DNA from: Paenibacillus sp. FSL R7-0345
GTDB taxonomy: Bacteria > Bacillota > Bacilli > Paenibacillales > Paenibacillaceae
Direction: 5' to 3'
DNA length: 64,000 bases
Assembly: GCF_038595055.1 (NCBI RefSeq)
Contig: NZ_CP152002.1
Span: 1,966,501-2,030,500, forward strand
A program made the position numbers and the translations under genes. Shown here in pieces: positions 24,930-34,169 of this stretch (its first letter is position 1; every line of letters starts with the position of its first letter). The notes beneath the pieces are model-generated. The model had not been told where the DNA came from. It worked only from the letters and a program-made list of their open reading frames with translations, and searched no databases.

Positions 24930-25667
24930 ATGGATCAAGTGCAGACACTGGTTTCCTGGATTAAGGACAGCGGAAATATTGTGTTTTTCGGCGGAGCCGG
25001 AACGTCTACTGAAAGCGGAATTCCCGATTTCCGTTCTGCGGCCGGATTATATCAGTCTGAGCAAAATTCCCCATATCCGCCTGAGGTCATGCTCAGCCGC
25101 CGTTTTTTTATGTCCTCGCCGGACATTTTTTTTGATTTTTACCGAAGCAAAATGCTGCACCCGGAGGCCGTACCCAATGGCGCACATCTGCTGCTTGCCG
25201 AGCTTGAGGGCCAGGGCAAGCTGAAGGCGGTCATTACGCAGAATATCGACGGCCTGCATCAGAAGGCGGGCAGCCGGGCCGTGTTCGAGCTGCACGGCTC
25301 GGTTCACCGGAATCACTGTATGGGATGCGGCTGCTTTTATCCTTTGGAAACCGTTACAGGTTCAGCTGAGCGGGTTCCGCGCTGCGGAGACTGCGGCGGC
25401 ATCATTAAGCCGGATGTAGTGCTGTATGAAGAAGAGCTTGATCATGATGTGCTGGTCGGATCTGTTGCAGCCATTGCTGCGGCCGATCTGCTGATTATCG
25501 GCGGTACCTCGCTGACGGTACAGCCGGCTGCCAGTCTCGTAACCTATTTTCACGGGCGCCATACTGTCCTGCTGAATGGAGAGCCTACTCCGTATGATCA
25601 CCGGGCTGATCTGATTATTACGGACCGGATCGGCGAGGTTATGGGGAGAGTACTGGTCCAGCTGTGA
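24930..25667 (+). CDS. Sir2-family NAD-dependent protein deacylase
   Basis: A 245-residue sirtuin. NAD-binding motifs are GGAGTSTESGIPDFRS and TQNIDGLHQKAG. The catalytic His is in ELHGSVHRNHC. The zinc site has CMGC and CGDC pairs. The segment IIGGTSLTVQPAASL matches the C-terminal Rossmann part. It removes acetyl or other acyl groups from lysines and forms O-acyl-ADP-ribose. The ATG at 24930 (MDQVQTL) follows AAAGGTGA; a GTG at 24921 would add three residues and cannot be excluded. It lies in a possible operon between a HAD phosphatase and an aldo-keto reductase, which does not point to a particular target. Confidence 0.93.
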   Translation: MDQVQTLVSWIKDSGNIVFFGGAGTSTESGIPDFRSAAGLYQSEQNSPYPPEVMLSRRFFMSSPDIFFDFYRSKMLHPEAVPNGAHLLLAELEGQGKLKAVITQNIDGLHQKAGSRAVFELHGSVHRNHCMGCGCFYPLETVTGSAERVPRCGDCGGIIKPDVVLYEEELDHDVLVGSVAAIAAADLLIIGGTSLTVQPAASLVTYFHGRHTVLLNGEPTPYDHRADLIITDRIGEVMGRVLVQL

Positions 25668-25761
25668 AGCGCGATTCTGTGAGCGGCAGATTATAAACGC
25701 AGAGCCAGGTTTAAATTAGGGTAGTGAAGCAATTGAGGTTAGCGAGAGGCAGGGATCGGCA

Positions 25762-26766
25762 ATGGTATATGTGGCTAGCGATGAACGGTATGAAGTGATG
25801 CAGTACAACCGCTCGGGCAGATCCGGCCTGAAGCTCCCGGCAATATCGCTGGGGCTGTGGCATAACTTCGGCGGGATTGACGCCTATGAGAACGGCCGGG
25901 AGATGATTACCCGCTCGTTTGATCTCGGCATTACCCATTTTGACCTGGCGAACAATTACGGTCCGCCTGCGGGCTCTGCAGAGGAGCTGTTCGGCAAGGT
26001 GCTTAAGCGTGATCTTTCCGCATACCGTGACGAAATGGTCATTTCGACCAAGGCGGGATATTATATGTGGCCGGGTCCTTATGGGGACTGGGGCTCACGG
26101 AAATATATGCTGGCAAGTCTGGACCAGAGTCTGAAGCGGCTCGGGCTGGACTATGTCGATATCTTTTACTCCCACCGCCCGGACCCGGAGACGCCGCTTG
26201 AAGAGACGATGAGGGCGCTGGATTATGCCGTCCGCTCAGGCAAAGCCCTGTACGTCGGGCTGTCCAACTATACGGCGGAGCAGACGGTGGAGGCGATCCG
26301 GATTCTGAAGGAGCTGGGTACACCGCTGCTGATCCATCAGCCGCGGTATTCGATGCTGGACCGCTGGATTGAAGGCGGACTGCAGCAGGTTCTGGAGGAG
26401 AACGGGGTCGGCAGCATTGCTTTTACACCGCTGGCTCAAGGTCTCCTGAGCAATAAATACCTTAACGGTATCCCTGAAGACTCAAGGGCGGCCGGCCCTT
26501 CGGCGGCACTGGACGAGAGCGGGATAACGCCGGAGGTGCAGCGCAAAATCCGTGCGCTTAATCAGCTGGCTGTCACACGCGGCCAGAGCCTGGCGCAGCT
26601 TGCGCTGCAATGGACCCTGCGCGACAGCAGGGTGACCTCGGCATTGATCGGCGCCAGCCGGATCAGCCAGATCGAGGAGAACATTGCCTGCCTGTCCCAT
26701 CCGGAATTCTCGCAGGAGGAGCTGGACCGGATCGAAACGATCCTGAAGACCGAAAGTGAGGTTTAA
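25762..26766 (+). CDS. Aldo/keto reductase, YghZ / L-glyceraldehyde-3-phosphate reductase type
   Basis: A 334-residue TIM-barrel oxidoreductase. The start (MVYVASDERYEVMQYNRSG) and the motifs LGLWHNFGG, HFDLANNYGPPAGSAEELFG, YVDIFYSHRPDPETPLEETM and LIGASRISQIEEN match the YghZ group. The catalytic Tyr is in NNYGP, with Asp in FDLANN and Lys in STKAGYYMW. E. coli YghZ reduces L-glyceraldehyde-3-phosphate and methylglyoxal with NADPH. It is probably the last gene of the preceding cluster or transcribed separately after a 94-base gap. A terminator hairpin lies about 320 bases downstream. Confidence 0.92.
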   Translation: MVYVASDERYEVMQYNRSGRSGLKLPAISLGLWHNFGGIDAYENGREMITRSFDLGITHFDLANNYGPPAGSAEELFGKVLKRDLSAYRDEMVISTKAGYYMWPGPYGDWGSRKYMLASLDQSLKRLGLDYVDIFYSHRPDPETPLEETMRALDYAVRSGKALYVGLSNYTAEQTVEAIRILKELGTPLLIHQPRYSMLDRWIEGGLQQVLEENGVGSIAFTPLAQGLLSNKYLNGIPEDSRAAGPSAALDESGITPEVQRKIRALNQLAVTRGQSLAQLALQWTLRDSRVTSALIGASRISQIEENIACLSHPEFSQEELDRIETILKTESEV

Positions 26767-26829
26767 GGAGCTGGCGGTGGAGTTAGTGCGTTCTTTCAAA
26801 GTTTAGCTGAGAAGCGGGGAGCCCGGCAG

Positions 26830-27020
26830 CTAGGTGGATTTTCGTCATTTAATTTCGCCATTATCCAACTTTTTTAAAGATTAGTTTGAAAATCGCAGCT
26901 TATTTTAGACTGCAACCGCTGTTTGGAGCGAAATGGGCATAATTAAGTAGCGTTTTTCCAACTGGATTCTTTGCGGCAGTGGTTTACCCGGAATTAGTTG
27001 TCGATTTTCCACTTAGCTTG
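26830..27020. repeat. Modular intergenic repeat (copy 2, inverted relative to copy 1)
   Basis: The 434-base gap after the aldo-keto reductase gene holds, on the minus strand, the same modules as 3256-3400. AGTTGGAAAAACGCTACTTA lies at about 26944-26963, a CTAAGTGGAAAATCG version at about 27003-27017, and GACGAAAATCCACCTAG at about 26830-26846. Order is conserved but spacing differs. No ORF is convincing here. Confidence 0.7.
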
Positions 27021-27087
27021 TTTAGCGAGACCTGTATGGTTCATTTGTAAGATCCATAATCAAAAGATGCAGCAGAGAGCACCCCCG

Positions 27088-27125
27088 ACAGCCCGTTTCC
27101 GGAAAGGAGACGGGCTGTTGCTTTA
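27088..27125 (+). terminator. Terminator downstream of the aldo-keto reductase gene
   Basis: ACAGCCCGTTTCC pairs with GGAGACGGGCTGT around a GGAAA loop, followed by TGCTTT. Confidence 0.7.
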
Positions 27126-27200
27126 CATAAAGATAAGGCTCGCGGATAAGCATAAGTAGCGGTATCGCATGAGATGCGCATCCCGCAAGCAATGATGCGG

Positions 27201-28058
27201 TTACTTCTCCCCGTGTCTGGCTGTTGTCAGACGGTAGGCGGTCGGGGACTGGGCGCAGAACCGCTTGAACTGGCGGGAGAAATACAACGCATCGGTCAGC
27301 CCCACGGAAGCAGCTACCTGCTCAACGGACAGCTCGGGGCGCTCACGCAGCAGCTGGCGTGACTTCTCAATGCGCAGCTTGAGCAGGTAAGTAACCGGCG
27401 AGAGGCCGGTTTCCTGCTTGAAAATCCGTGACAGGTAGGCCCGGTTGTAACCGAGGCTGCCGCACATCTGTTCAATCGATACCGGGTGGGCATACTGGGA
27501 GGCCATATAATGGATCATCTGCTTCACTGTTCGTTTGATCTGGGATTCCGCTCCCGGGAGCCGCGATGCCGAGAGATGCCGTTCCGTTGCTTCACCTAGG
27601 ACCAGATACAAATAGCCGAGCGAGGTGAGATGGGCACTCTCCTTGTTGGCATAAAAGACCTGCATCATCCCAGAGAGAGCGCCGGGAATAACAGTGCCCT
27701 CCGCGGTGCCGAGCACGGGCTGCTGCGGAGCAAATCCGGCCTGCAGCACGAGTCCGTCTGCGTCAGCCCCGGTAAAAGCCGCCCAGCGGTACCGCCAGGG
27801 CTGCTGTCCGTCCGAGACGTAGCTGACAAGCTGGCCGGGATGGATCAGGAAACAATCTCCCGGACCAAGCGCATACTTGCGGTGCTCGGTTGTGAACAGC
27901 CCATAGCCGGATTCAATGAAGTGAAGCAGATAATAATCGTAGATTTTGGGTCCGGCCTGATGGACCGGCAGGGTCTGGCTCTCGCCGGCAAACAACACAT
28001 GCAGATTCTGCTTATCGTAATATACAGGGTTCGATCCTACGGAATAGGTATGTTCCAC
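27201..28058 (-). CDS. AraC-family regulator, probable control of the gal operon
   Basis: A 285-residue protein with an N-terminal cupin-like ligand domain (YYLLHFIESGYGLFTTEHRKYALGPGDCFLIHPGQLVSY) and a C-terminal AraC double helix-turn-helix (about residues 178-280: SIEQMCGSLGYNRAYLSRIFKQETGLSPVTYL and SVEQVAASVGLTDALYFSRQFKRF). It resembles MsmR/RafR-type activators of galactoside genes. It is divergent from galK, with about 240 bases between start codons, which makes the galKET operon the likely target and galactose or an alpha-galactoside the likely effector. Two short palindromes lie in its 5' leader (CCCTGCG-CGCAGGG at 28096-28109 and CTTCAG-N3-CTGAAG at 28116-28130). Confidence 0.9.
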   Translation of the reverse strand: MEHTYSVGSNPVYYDKQNLHVLFAGESQTLPVHQAGPKIYDYYLLHFIESGYGLFTTEHRKYALGPGDCFLIHPGQLVSYVSDGQQPWRYRWAAFTGADADGLVLQAGFAPQQPVLGTAEGTVIPGALSGMMQVFYANKESAHLTSLGYLYLVLGEATERHLSASRLPGAESQIKRTVKQMIHYMASQYAHPVSIEQMCGSLGYNRAYLSRIFKQETGLSPVTYLLKLRIEKSRQLLRERPELSVEQVAASVGLTDALYFSRQFKRFCAQSPTAYRLTTARHGEK

Positions 28059-28195
28059 GCTGACAGATCCTTTCCTTGAGTTAACGCTGTCAATGCCCTG
28101 CGCGCAGGGAGGCGACTTCAGAACCTGAAGCCCGGCCTGATCAAAGTATAACGTGCGAAGTCACATTTATCCATACATTACACACATGATTGCAT

Positions 28196-28224
28196 TATCA
28201 GGGCAAGTCTGATTTTATTATAAT
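28196..28224 (+). promoter_or_regulatory. Activator-type promoter of galKET
   Basis: A perfect TATAAT (28219-28224) has only TATCAG at the -35 position, 17 bases upstream. A good -10 with a poor -35 is what an AraC-activated promoter would show. Confidence 0.45.
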
Positions 28225-28297
28225 GTAACCATAAAGAACATAAGCAACTGAACTTAAGAACAAAGAGTGAAACCAGCGAAAGGATGGAGTGGCATTA

Positions 28298-29476
28298 ATG
28301 AGCATACAGGAACTTAACAGCAAATTTATCGAGCAATACGGGGAGAGCACGGAGGAGGCGCGTGTATTCTACGCTCCGGGCCGTGTGAATCTGATCGGCG
28401 AGCATCTGGACTACAACGGCGGTTATGTGTTCCCGGCAGCACTGGATTTCGGAACAACCCTGATCGTGCGCCCGCGCAGCGACAGCAAGGTGCAGTTCGC
28501 TTCCACGAACTTCCCTTACACAGCATCCATTGACTACAGTGAAATCGGCAAAGCCAAAACCGGCGAATGGGTCGACTACCCTGTCGGCGTTCTGGTTGAG
28601 CTGGCCAAGAAGGATCTTCCGCTCTCCGGCGGCTACGATCTGCTGTTCCACGGTGAAATCCCGAACGGCTCCGGCCTTTCATCCTCCGCTTCCATCGAAG
28701 TAGTTACAGGTTATGCTTTCCTGTCCCTGCTGGGCGGAGATACCGATACAGTGGAAATTGCCCTCCTGTCCCAGCGTGCCGAGAACCAGTACGTTGGCGT
28801 TAACTCCGGCATCATGGATCAGTTCGCTGTAGCCAACGGCAAGCGTGACCACGCAATCCTGCTGATGTGTGACACACTGGAATACAGCCTGGTTCCATTT
28901 GCAACCGGAGCCTACAAGCTGGTAATTGGTAATACGAACAAAAAGAGAGGTCTTGTAGACTCCAAATATAACGAGCGCCGCAGCCAATGTGAAGAAGCGC
29001 TGGCAATCCTGAAGCAGGAAGTGCCTTCCCTGTCGTATCTGGCAGAGATGAAGCCGGAGGAGTTCGAGCTTCATCAGCACAAAATCGCCGACGAGACTGT
29101 ACGGCGCCGGGCCCGCCACGTTGTGGAAGAAAACCAGCGTGTGCTTGACTCTGTAGAAGTGCTGAAGAACAACGATCTGAAGCAGTTCGGGCTGTTCATG
29201 AACGACTCCCACGTGTCGCTGCGCGACCTGTACGAAGTAAGCTGCGAAGAGCTGGATGTAATGGTAGAGGAAGCACAGCGCATTCCAGGCACACTGGGCT
29301 CCCGGATGACCGGTGCGGGCTTTGGCGGATGTACAGTATCACTGGTTCATGAAGATGATGTCGAACGCTTCATCCGCGAGGTAGGCGAAGCTTATAAAGC
29401 AAGAACCGGCCTGACCGGCGAATTTTATGTATGCGGCATCGGCAATGGTGTAGAAGAACTGGAAGGAGTGAAGTAA
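28298..29476 (+). CDS. galK: Galactokinase
   Basis: A 392-residue GHMP kinase that phosphorylates galactose to galactose-1-phosphate in the Leloir pathway. The galactokinase signature is near the N terminus (YAPGRVNLIGEHLDYNGGYVFP), the ATP-binding loop is NGSGLSSSASIEV, the catalytic Asp lies in NSGIMDQFAV, and the C-terminal GHMP motif is MTGAGFGGCTVSLV. The ATG at 28298 is placed eight bases after GGAG; a GTG at 28289 overlaps that ribosome site and is less likely. It is the first gene of galK-galE-galT, one base before galE. Confidence 0.97.
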   Translation: MSIQELNSKFIEQYGESTEEARVFYAPGRVNLIGEHLDYNGGYVFPAALDFGTTLIVRPRSDSKVQFASTNFPYTASIDYSEIGKAKTGEWVDYPVGVLVELAKKDLPLSGGYDLLFHGEIPNGSGLSSSASIEVVTGYAFLSLLGGDTDTVEIALLSQRAENQYVGVNSGIMDQFAVANGKRDHAILLMCDTLEYSLVPFATGAYKLVIGNTNKKRGLVDSKYNERRSQCEEALAILKQEVPSLSYLAEMKPEEFELHQHKIADETVRRRARHVVEENQRVLDSVEVLKNNDLKQFGLFMNDSHVSLRDLYEVSCEELDVMVEEAQRIPGTLGSRMTGAGFGGCTVSLVHEDDVERFIREVGEAYKARTGLTGEFYVCGIGNGVEELEGVK

Positions 29477-29477
29477 G

Positions 29478-30464
29478 ATGGCAATTTTAGTAACAGGCGG
29501 AGCAGGGTATATCGGATCCCACACGGTAGCGGAGCTGCTGGACCGGGGCGAAGAGGTTGTAGTGATCGACAATCTGCTGACAGGGCACCGTGAGGCGCTG
29601 CTGGGCGGCAAGCTTTATGAAGGCGATCTGCGTGACAAAGAGCTGCTGGCAAAGCTTTTCTCCGAAAATAAAATTGAAGCGGTCATCCATTTCGCAGCCA
29701 GCTCCCTTGTCGGCGAGAGCATGAAAGACCCTGTTAAATACTACGACAATAACGTGTACGGTACGCAGTGTCTTCTGGAAGCCATGCAGCATGCCGGTGT
29801 AGACAAAATCGTCTTCTCCTCCACAGCGGCAACCTACGGCGAACCTGAGAAGGTGCCGATTGAAGAAAGCGACCGCACCGAGCCGGCAAATGTCTACGGT
29901 GAAACCAAGCTGACCATGGAGCGCATGATGGCCTGGTTCGACAAGGTGCTGGGCATCAAGTATGTGGCCCTCCGCTACTTCAACGCAGCCGGCGCACATG
30001 CCAGCGGCAAGATCGGTGAAGACCACCGTCCGGAGAGCCATCTCGTTCCGCTGGTGCTGCAGACCGCCCTTGGACAGCGCGAAAGCATCGCCGTGTTCGG
30101 AGATGACTATCCGACAGAGGACGGAACCTGTGTCCGTGACTATATCCATGTCAGCGATCTGGCAGACGCCCATATCCGCGCGGTAACCTACCTGCGCAGC
30201 GGCAGTGCCAGCAATGTCTTCAACCTCGGCAACGGACTGGGCTTCTCGGTGAAACAGGTTATTGAATCGGCCCGCAAGGTGACCGGCCGGGACATTCCGG
30301 TTGTAATCCAGGAACGCCGCGCTGGTGACCCGGCAGTGCTGGTGGCTTCCTCGGCCAAAGCGCGGTCGGTGCTTGGCTGGAATCCGCAGAAGGCAGACAT
30401 TGAAGAAATTATCCAGAGCGCCTGGAACTGGCATTCCGCCAATCCGCAAGGCTACGGAGAATAA
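29478..30464 (+). CDS. galE: UDP-glucose 4-epimerase
   Basis: A 328-residue short-chain dehydrogenase family enzyme. It has the NAD-binding GGAGYIGSHT at residues about 6-15, the substrate Ser/Thr in SSTAATYG, the catalytic Tyr-x3-Lys in YGETK, and the GalE motif RYFNAAGAH. It interconverts UDP-galactose and UDP-glucose. The ATG lies one base after the galK stop, with GGAGTG inside the end of galK, so the two are tightly coupled. Confidence 0.97.
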   Translation: MAILVTGGAGYIGSHTVAELLDRGEEVVVIDNLLTGHREALLGGKLYEGDLRDKELLAKLFSENKIEAVIHFAASSLVGESMKDPVKYYDNNVYGTQCLLEAMQHAGVDKIVFSSTAATYGEPEKVPIEESDRTEPANVYGETKLTMERMMAWFDKVLGIKYVALRYFNAAGAHASGKIGEDHRPESHLVPLVLQTALGQRESIAVFGDDYPTEDGTCVRDYIHVSDLADAHIRAVTYLRSGSASNVFNLGNGLGFSVKQVIESARKVTGRDIPVVIQERRAGDPAVLVASSAKARSVLGWNPQKADIEEIIQSAWNWHSANPQGYGE

Positions 30465-30509
30465 TACAGACAAGAGGCTACACCTGAATAAGGAGAATGG
30501 AGAGTTAAC

Positions 30510-32090
30510 ATGTCTAACGATAATACTGCCGCTCCCGCCGCAGAGGAGGCACTGTATGCCATCGAACAGCTTGTCCTGTTCGCACAGCACCAGCAGCTGA
30601 TCCAGCCGGCGGATGTGGATTACAGCCGCAACGAGCTGCTGGACCAGTTTGGCTTCAGCGAGCCGTATGCCGGAGCATTCAGCGAAGCTCCGCTGGAAAG
30701 TCCGCAGGCTCCGCTTGATGCACTGATTGACTACGGGTTCACTATCGGCCTTATCCCTGAGAACACCGACACGTACCGCGACCTGCTGGATGCTAAAATC
30801 ATGGGTCTGCTGATGGCCCGGCCGTCGGAGGTCAATGCCGAGTTCATGAGCCTTGCCGCCGAGCAGGGGATTGCAGCGGCTACTGACCGCTTCTACAAGC
30901 TCAGCATTGATTCCAACTATATCCGGATGGACCGCGTCGCCAAGAACGTCTACTGGCTGCAGGATTCGCCGTACGGCGATATCGAGATGACGATCAACCT
31001 GTCCAAGCCGGAGAAAAGTCCGAAGGAAATCGCGATGGCCCGGCTGCTTCCGCCGCCGGTCTATCCGAAATGCCAGCTATGCCGCGAGAATGTCGGCTAT
31101 GCCGGCCGGGTCAACCACCCGCCGCGCCAGAACCTGCGTATCATTCCGCTTGAGCTGAACAAGGAAAAATGGTTCTTCCAGTACTCGCCTTACGTTTACT
31201 ACAATGAGCACTGCATTGTGTTCCATCACGATCATGTGCCGATGAAGCTGACGAAGGATACGCTGAAGCGGCTGCTCTCTTTTGTAGAGTCGTTCCCGCA
31301 TTACTTCATCGGCTCCAATGCCGATCTGCCGATTGTCGGCGGGTCCATTCTGACCCACGACCATTTCCAGGGCGGACGTCATACGTTCCCGATCCAGAAA
31401 GCGCCTAAAGAGGACAGCTACACTCATCCTGCTTATCCCGGCGTGAGCCTGAGCATCGTGAAATGGCCGATGTCTGTGCTGCGCCTCAGCGGCAATGATC
31501 CTGCTGTGCTGCTGGAATGCGGAAATGCACTGTACGAGGCCTGGAAGGGCTATAGCGATCCTGAAGCCGATGTACTGGCATTCAGCGATGTTGAAGGTGT
31601 GCAGACACCGCACAACACCGTTACGCCTATCGTGCGCCGGTCGGAAGACGGCGGCTTCGAGATGGATCTGGTGCTGCGCAACAACCGGACCAGCGAGGAG
31701 TATCCGGAAGGAATCTTCCATCCGCACCGCGAAATGCACCATATCAAGAAGGAGAACATCGGCCTGATTGAGGTTATGGGTCTGGCGATTCTTCCGGGAC
31801 GCCTGAAAGAAGAGCTTGATGCTGTGGCCGGTATTCTGGCCGGTGATCAGGCGCTGCTTGAAGCGGTCAAGGCAGAGGAAGGGCATGCGCTCGCGCTTCA
31901 TGCTTTCTGGATTGATGAGCTGGTGGAACGCTTCGGCACAGGGCTTGCCCGTGAAGAAGCAGTCAAGACCGTCCAGAATGAAGTGGGTATCAAGTTCACG
32001 CATATTTTGGAGCATGCCGGAGTGTACAAACGGACACCTGAAGGCCAGGCGGCTTTCCGCCGGTTTGTTCAGAGCTTTGGCGCACTATAA
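30510..32090 (+). CDS. galT: Galactose-1-phosphate uridylyltransferase (Bacillota type)
   Basis: A 526-residue protein of the GalT2 group found in Bacillota, longer than the E. coli type. Conserved regions include PPPVYPKCQLCRENVGYAGR, HCIVFHHDHVPMKL, GSILTHDHFQGGRHTFP with the HxH-type motif region, and NTVTPIVRR. It transfers UMP from UDP-glucose to galactose-1-phosphate, completing the Leloir route with galK and galE. It starts at ATG after AAGGAG, 45 bases past galE. A terminator follows. Confidence 0.95.
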   Translation: MSNDNTAAPAAEEALYAIEQLVLFAQHQQLIQPADVDYSRNELLDQFGFSEPYAGAFSEAPLESPQAPLDALIDYGFTIGLIPENTDTYRDLLDAKIMGLLMARPSEVNAEFMSLAAEQGIAAATDRFYKLSIDSNYIRMDRVAKNVYWLQDSPYGDIEMTINLSKPEKSPKEIAMARLLPPPVYPKCQLCRENVGYAGRVNHPPRQNLRIIPLELNKEKWFFQYSPYVYYNEHCIVFHHDHVPMKLTKDTLKRLLSFVESFPHYFIGSNADLPIVGGSILTHDHFQGGRHTFPIQKAPKEDSYTHPAYPGVSLSIVKWPMSVLRLSGNDPAVLLECGNALYEAWKGYSDPEADVLAFSDVEGVQTPHNTVTPIVRRSEDGGFEMDLVLRNNRTSEEYPEGIFHPHREMHHIKKENIGLIEVMGLAILPGRLKEELDAVAGILAGDQALLEAVKAEEGHALALHAFWIDELVERFGTGLAREEAVKTVQNEVGIKFTHILEHAGVYKRTPEGQAAFRRFVQSFGAL

Positions 32091-32104
32091 AAATAAGCTT
32101 ACGG

Positions 32105-32141
32105 GAATGTCCCGGCCTCTTACGGCCCGGGGCATTTCTTT
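32105..32141 (+). terminator. Terminator of the gal operon
   Basis: AATGTCCCGGCC pairs with GGCCCGGGGCATT (one bulge and one wobble), followed by TTCTTT. Confidence 0.75.
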
Positions 32142-32250
32142 ATCCTGCCCAGGGAGGGAAATGATCCCAGAACCGATTTGTATGCGGCCTGCCGGAGGTC
32201 TATAATATAATCCTGCATCCTATTTTTGAAATTTACGGAGGTTAAGACAT

Positions 32251-33414
32251 ATGCGCAAATTTGAATTTTATAATCCGACCAAATTGATTTTTGGACAAGG
32301 CACCCTGCAGGCACTGCGGACAGAAGTACCGAAGTACGGCAAGAATGTCCTGCTCATGTACGGGGGCGGCAGCATCAAGCGCAGCGGTCTTTATGATAAT
32401 GTGCTCGCCGAGCTAAGCGCAGCCGGAGCTGTTGTGACAGAGCTGGCCGGTGTTGAGCCTAATCCGCGCTTGTCCACGGTACATAAAGGCGTGGAGCTGT
32501 GCCGCGAGCATAATATTGAACTTATTCTTGCTGTGGGCGGCGGAAGTGTGCTGGACTGTGCCAAAGCTGTAGCTGTCGGGGCAAAGTACGACGGGGATAT
32601 GTGGGATTTCGTGGAGCGCAAGGCGGCTCCGCAGGGTGCACTTCCGCTGGGTACAGTGCTGACTATGGCAGCAACGGGCTCGGAAATGAACAACGGCTCG
32701 GTAATCACCAACGAAGTTACCAAGGAAAAAATGGGCTGGGGCAGCGTTCACGCCTATCCGGCATTCTCGATTCTTGATCCGGAGAACACATTCTCCCTGC
32801 CACGCGACCAGACAGTATACGGGATGGTGGACATCATGTCCCATACCCTTGAGCATTACTTCCACACCGACACCAACACGCCGCTGCAGGACGGCTTCTG
32901 CGAAGCGCTGCTCCGCACCGTTATCGAAGCGGCTCCGAAGCTGATCGAGGATCTGGAGAATTATGAGCTGCGTGAGACGATCATGTATTGTGGCACAATG
33001 GCGCTGAACGGCATGGTCAGCATGGGCTTCGCCGGAGACTGGGCCACACACAATATCGAGCATGCTGTATCCGCCGTTTATGACATCCCGCATGGCGGCG
33101 GTCTGGCGATCCTGTTCCCGCAGTGGATGAAATATAACCTCAGCACCAACCCTGCCCGCTTCCGCCAGCTAGCGGTGAATGTATTCGGAATTGATGCTTC
33201 CGGTAAAACCGACGAGGAAGCCGGACTCGAGGGAATCAAAGCGCTGCGCAGCTTCTGGGATTCCATCGGTGCTCCGAAGACGCTTGGCGATTACGATATC
33301 GATGACAGTGAAATCGGCAGCATGGCCGACAAGGCGGTCCGTTTCGGTCCGTTCGGCAACTTCCGCAAGCTGGAGCGTGAGGATGTTGTAGAAATTTATA
33401 AAATGTCGCTGTAA
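32251..33414 (+). CDS. Iron-containing alcohol dehydrogenase (BdhA/YugJ type)
   Basis: A 387-residue group III alcohol dehydrogenase. The nucleotide-binding part contains [10 protein letters not shown] and [13 protein letters not shown]. Metal ligands are in the helical part ([39 protein letters not shown]). It resembles the NADH-dependent butanol dehydrogenases of Bacillota (YugJ/BdhA), which reduce aldehydes to alcohols during fermentation. A strong ACGGAGGTTA ribosome site precedes the ATG. It lies behind galT but is separated by a terminator, so it is probably transcribed on its own. Confidence 0.93.
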   Translation: MRKFEFYNPTKLIFGQGTLQALRTEVPKYGKNVLLMYGGGSIKRSGLYDNVLAELSAAGAVVTELAGVEPNPRLSTVHKGVELCREHNIELILAVGGGSVLDCAKAVAVGAKYDGDMWDFVERKAAPQGALPLGTVLTMAATGSEMNNGSVITNEVTKEKMGWGSVHAYPAFSILDPENTFSLPRDQTVYGMVDIMSHTLEHYFHTDTNTPLQDGFCEALLRTVIEAAPKLIEDLENYELRETIMYCGTMALNGMVSMGFAGDWATHNIEHAVSAVYDIPHGGGLAILFPQWMKYNLSTNPARFRQLAVNVFGIDASGKTDEEAGLEGIKALRSFWDSIGAPKTLGDYDIDDSEIGSMADKAVRFGPFGNFRKLEREDVVEIYKMSL

Positions 33415-33450
33415 GAGACAGCCTTATTGCTCTCTTGCCTTTGTCTGTGA

Positions 33451-33500
33451 ACAGGGGTGTCCCCGGCCGTATCAATGGCCGGGGACACCCCTGTTTTATT
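33451..33500 (+). terminator. Terminator after alcohol dehydrogenase gene
   Basis: A 17-bp perfect stem (CAGGGGTGTCCCCGGCC and its complement) with an 8-base loop, then TTTTATT. Confidence 0.9.
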
Positions 33501-33559
33501 GCGGATGACATCAGATGCACATATGCATGATACATTAATGAGATAAAAATCCAAGTTTG

Positions 33560-33586
33560 TGAAACCAAGGACATGGTTTGTGCGTT
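33560..33586 (+). promoter_or_regulatory. Sigma-W-like promoter of nfeD-floT
   Basis: TGAAAC (33560-33565), a 17-base spacer, CGTT (33583-33586). The known sigma-W pattern is TGAAAC with CGTA at 16-17 bases. The B. subtilis homologues yuaF-yuaG-yuaI belong to the sigma-W regulon, which supports the reading. Confidence 0.65.
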
Positions 33587-33632
33587 TATACTGGTATGAC
33601 AGTCCGTAACTACAAGACGGGAGGAGAAAATT

Positions 33633-34169
33633 ATGCAAACGCTATACTTGGGCTGTTTGGCGCTGGGCGTAATTTTTGCGGTGGTTAGTGTGCTGGTGGG
33701 GGATCTGATCGGGAATGCCCTGGACGGTGTTTTTGATCTTGTATCGTTCGATTTTCTGAATCCTACAGTACTGGCGGGGGGCATCACCGTTTTTGGCGGG
33801 GCAGGGATTCTGCTCACCCGTTACAGCGGGCTGGAAGACGGCGCAATTCTTGCCTTGTCCCTGCTGATAGCGGCGTTTATGGCAGTGCTCCTGTTCCTTG
33901 CAGTGATTAAGCCTATGGATAAAAGCGAGGTGTCTACAGGCTTCTCGATGCAGGACCTGCCAGGCAGGATCGGGGAAATTACAGTTCCTGTCCCCTCGTC
34001 AGGCTACGGCGAGGTGATGGTGAAGTTTGGTGCAGGCAACAGTCTGCATACAGCAGCAAGCTTCGAACACCAGTCCCTGCCTGCCGGCAGCAAGGTGGTA
34101 GTGATCGAAGTAAGAGAAGGCGTTGCACTGGTATCTGAATTTGAAGAGAGAAAAGGAGCGGATGTGTAA
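33633..34169 (+). CDS. NfeD/YuaF-like membrane protein
   Basis: A 178-residue protein with three hydrophobic segments (about residues 5-25, 44-62 and 68-90) and a C-terminal OB-fold of the NfeD type (LPGRIGEITVPVPSSGYGEVMVKF, LPAGSKVVVIEVREGVALV). NfeD proteins are partners of flotillins and stomatins. The stop codon overlaps the ATG of the flotillin gene by one base. It corresponds to B. subtilis YuaF, and the sigma-W-like promoter upstream suggests induction by membrane or cell-wall stress. Confidence 0.88.
   Translation: MQTLYLGCLALGVIFAVVSVLVGDLIGNALDGVFDLVSFDFLNPTVLAGGITVFGGAGILLTRYSGLEDGAILALSLLIAAFMAVLLFLAVIKPMDKSEVSTGFSMQDLPGRIGEITVPVPSSGYGEVMVKFGAGNSLHTAASFEHQSLPAGSKVVVIEVREGVALVSEFEERKGADV

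Noticed and set aside
29487-30590. A 367-codon minus-strand frame across galE
   Set aside because: Shadow of galE; no motif and composition unlike a real protein.
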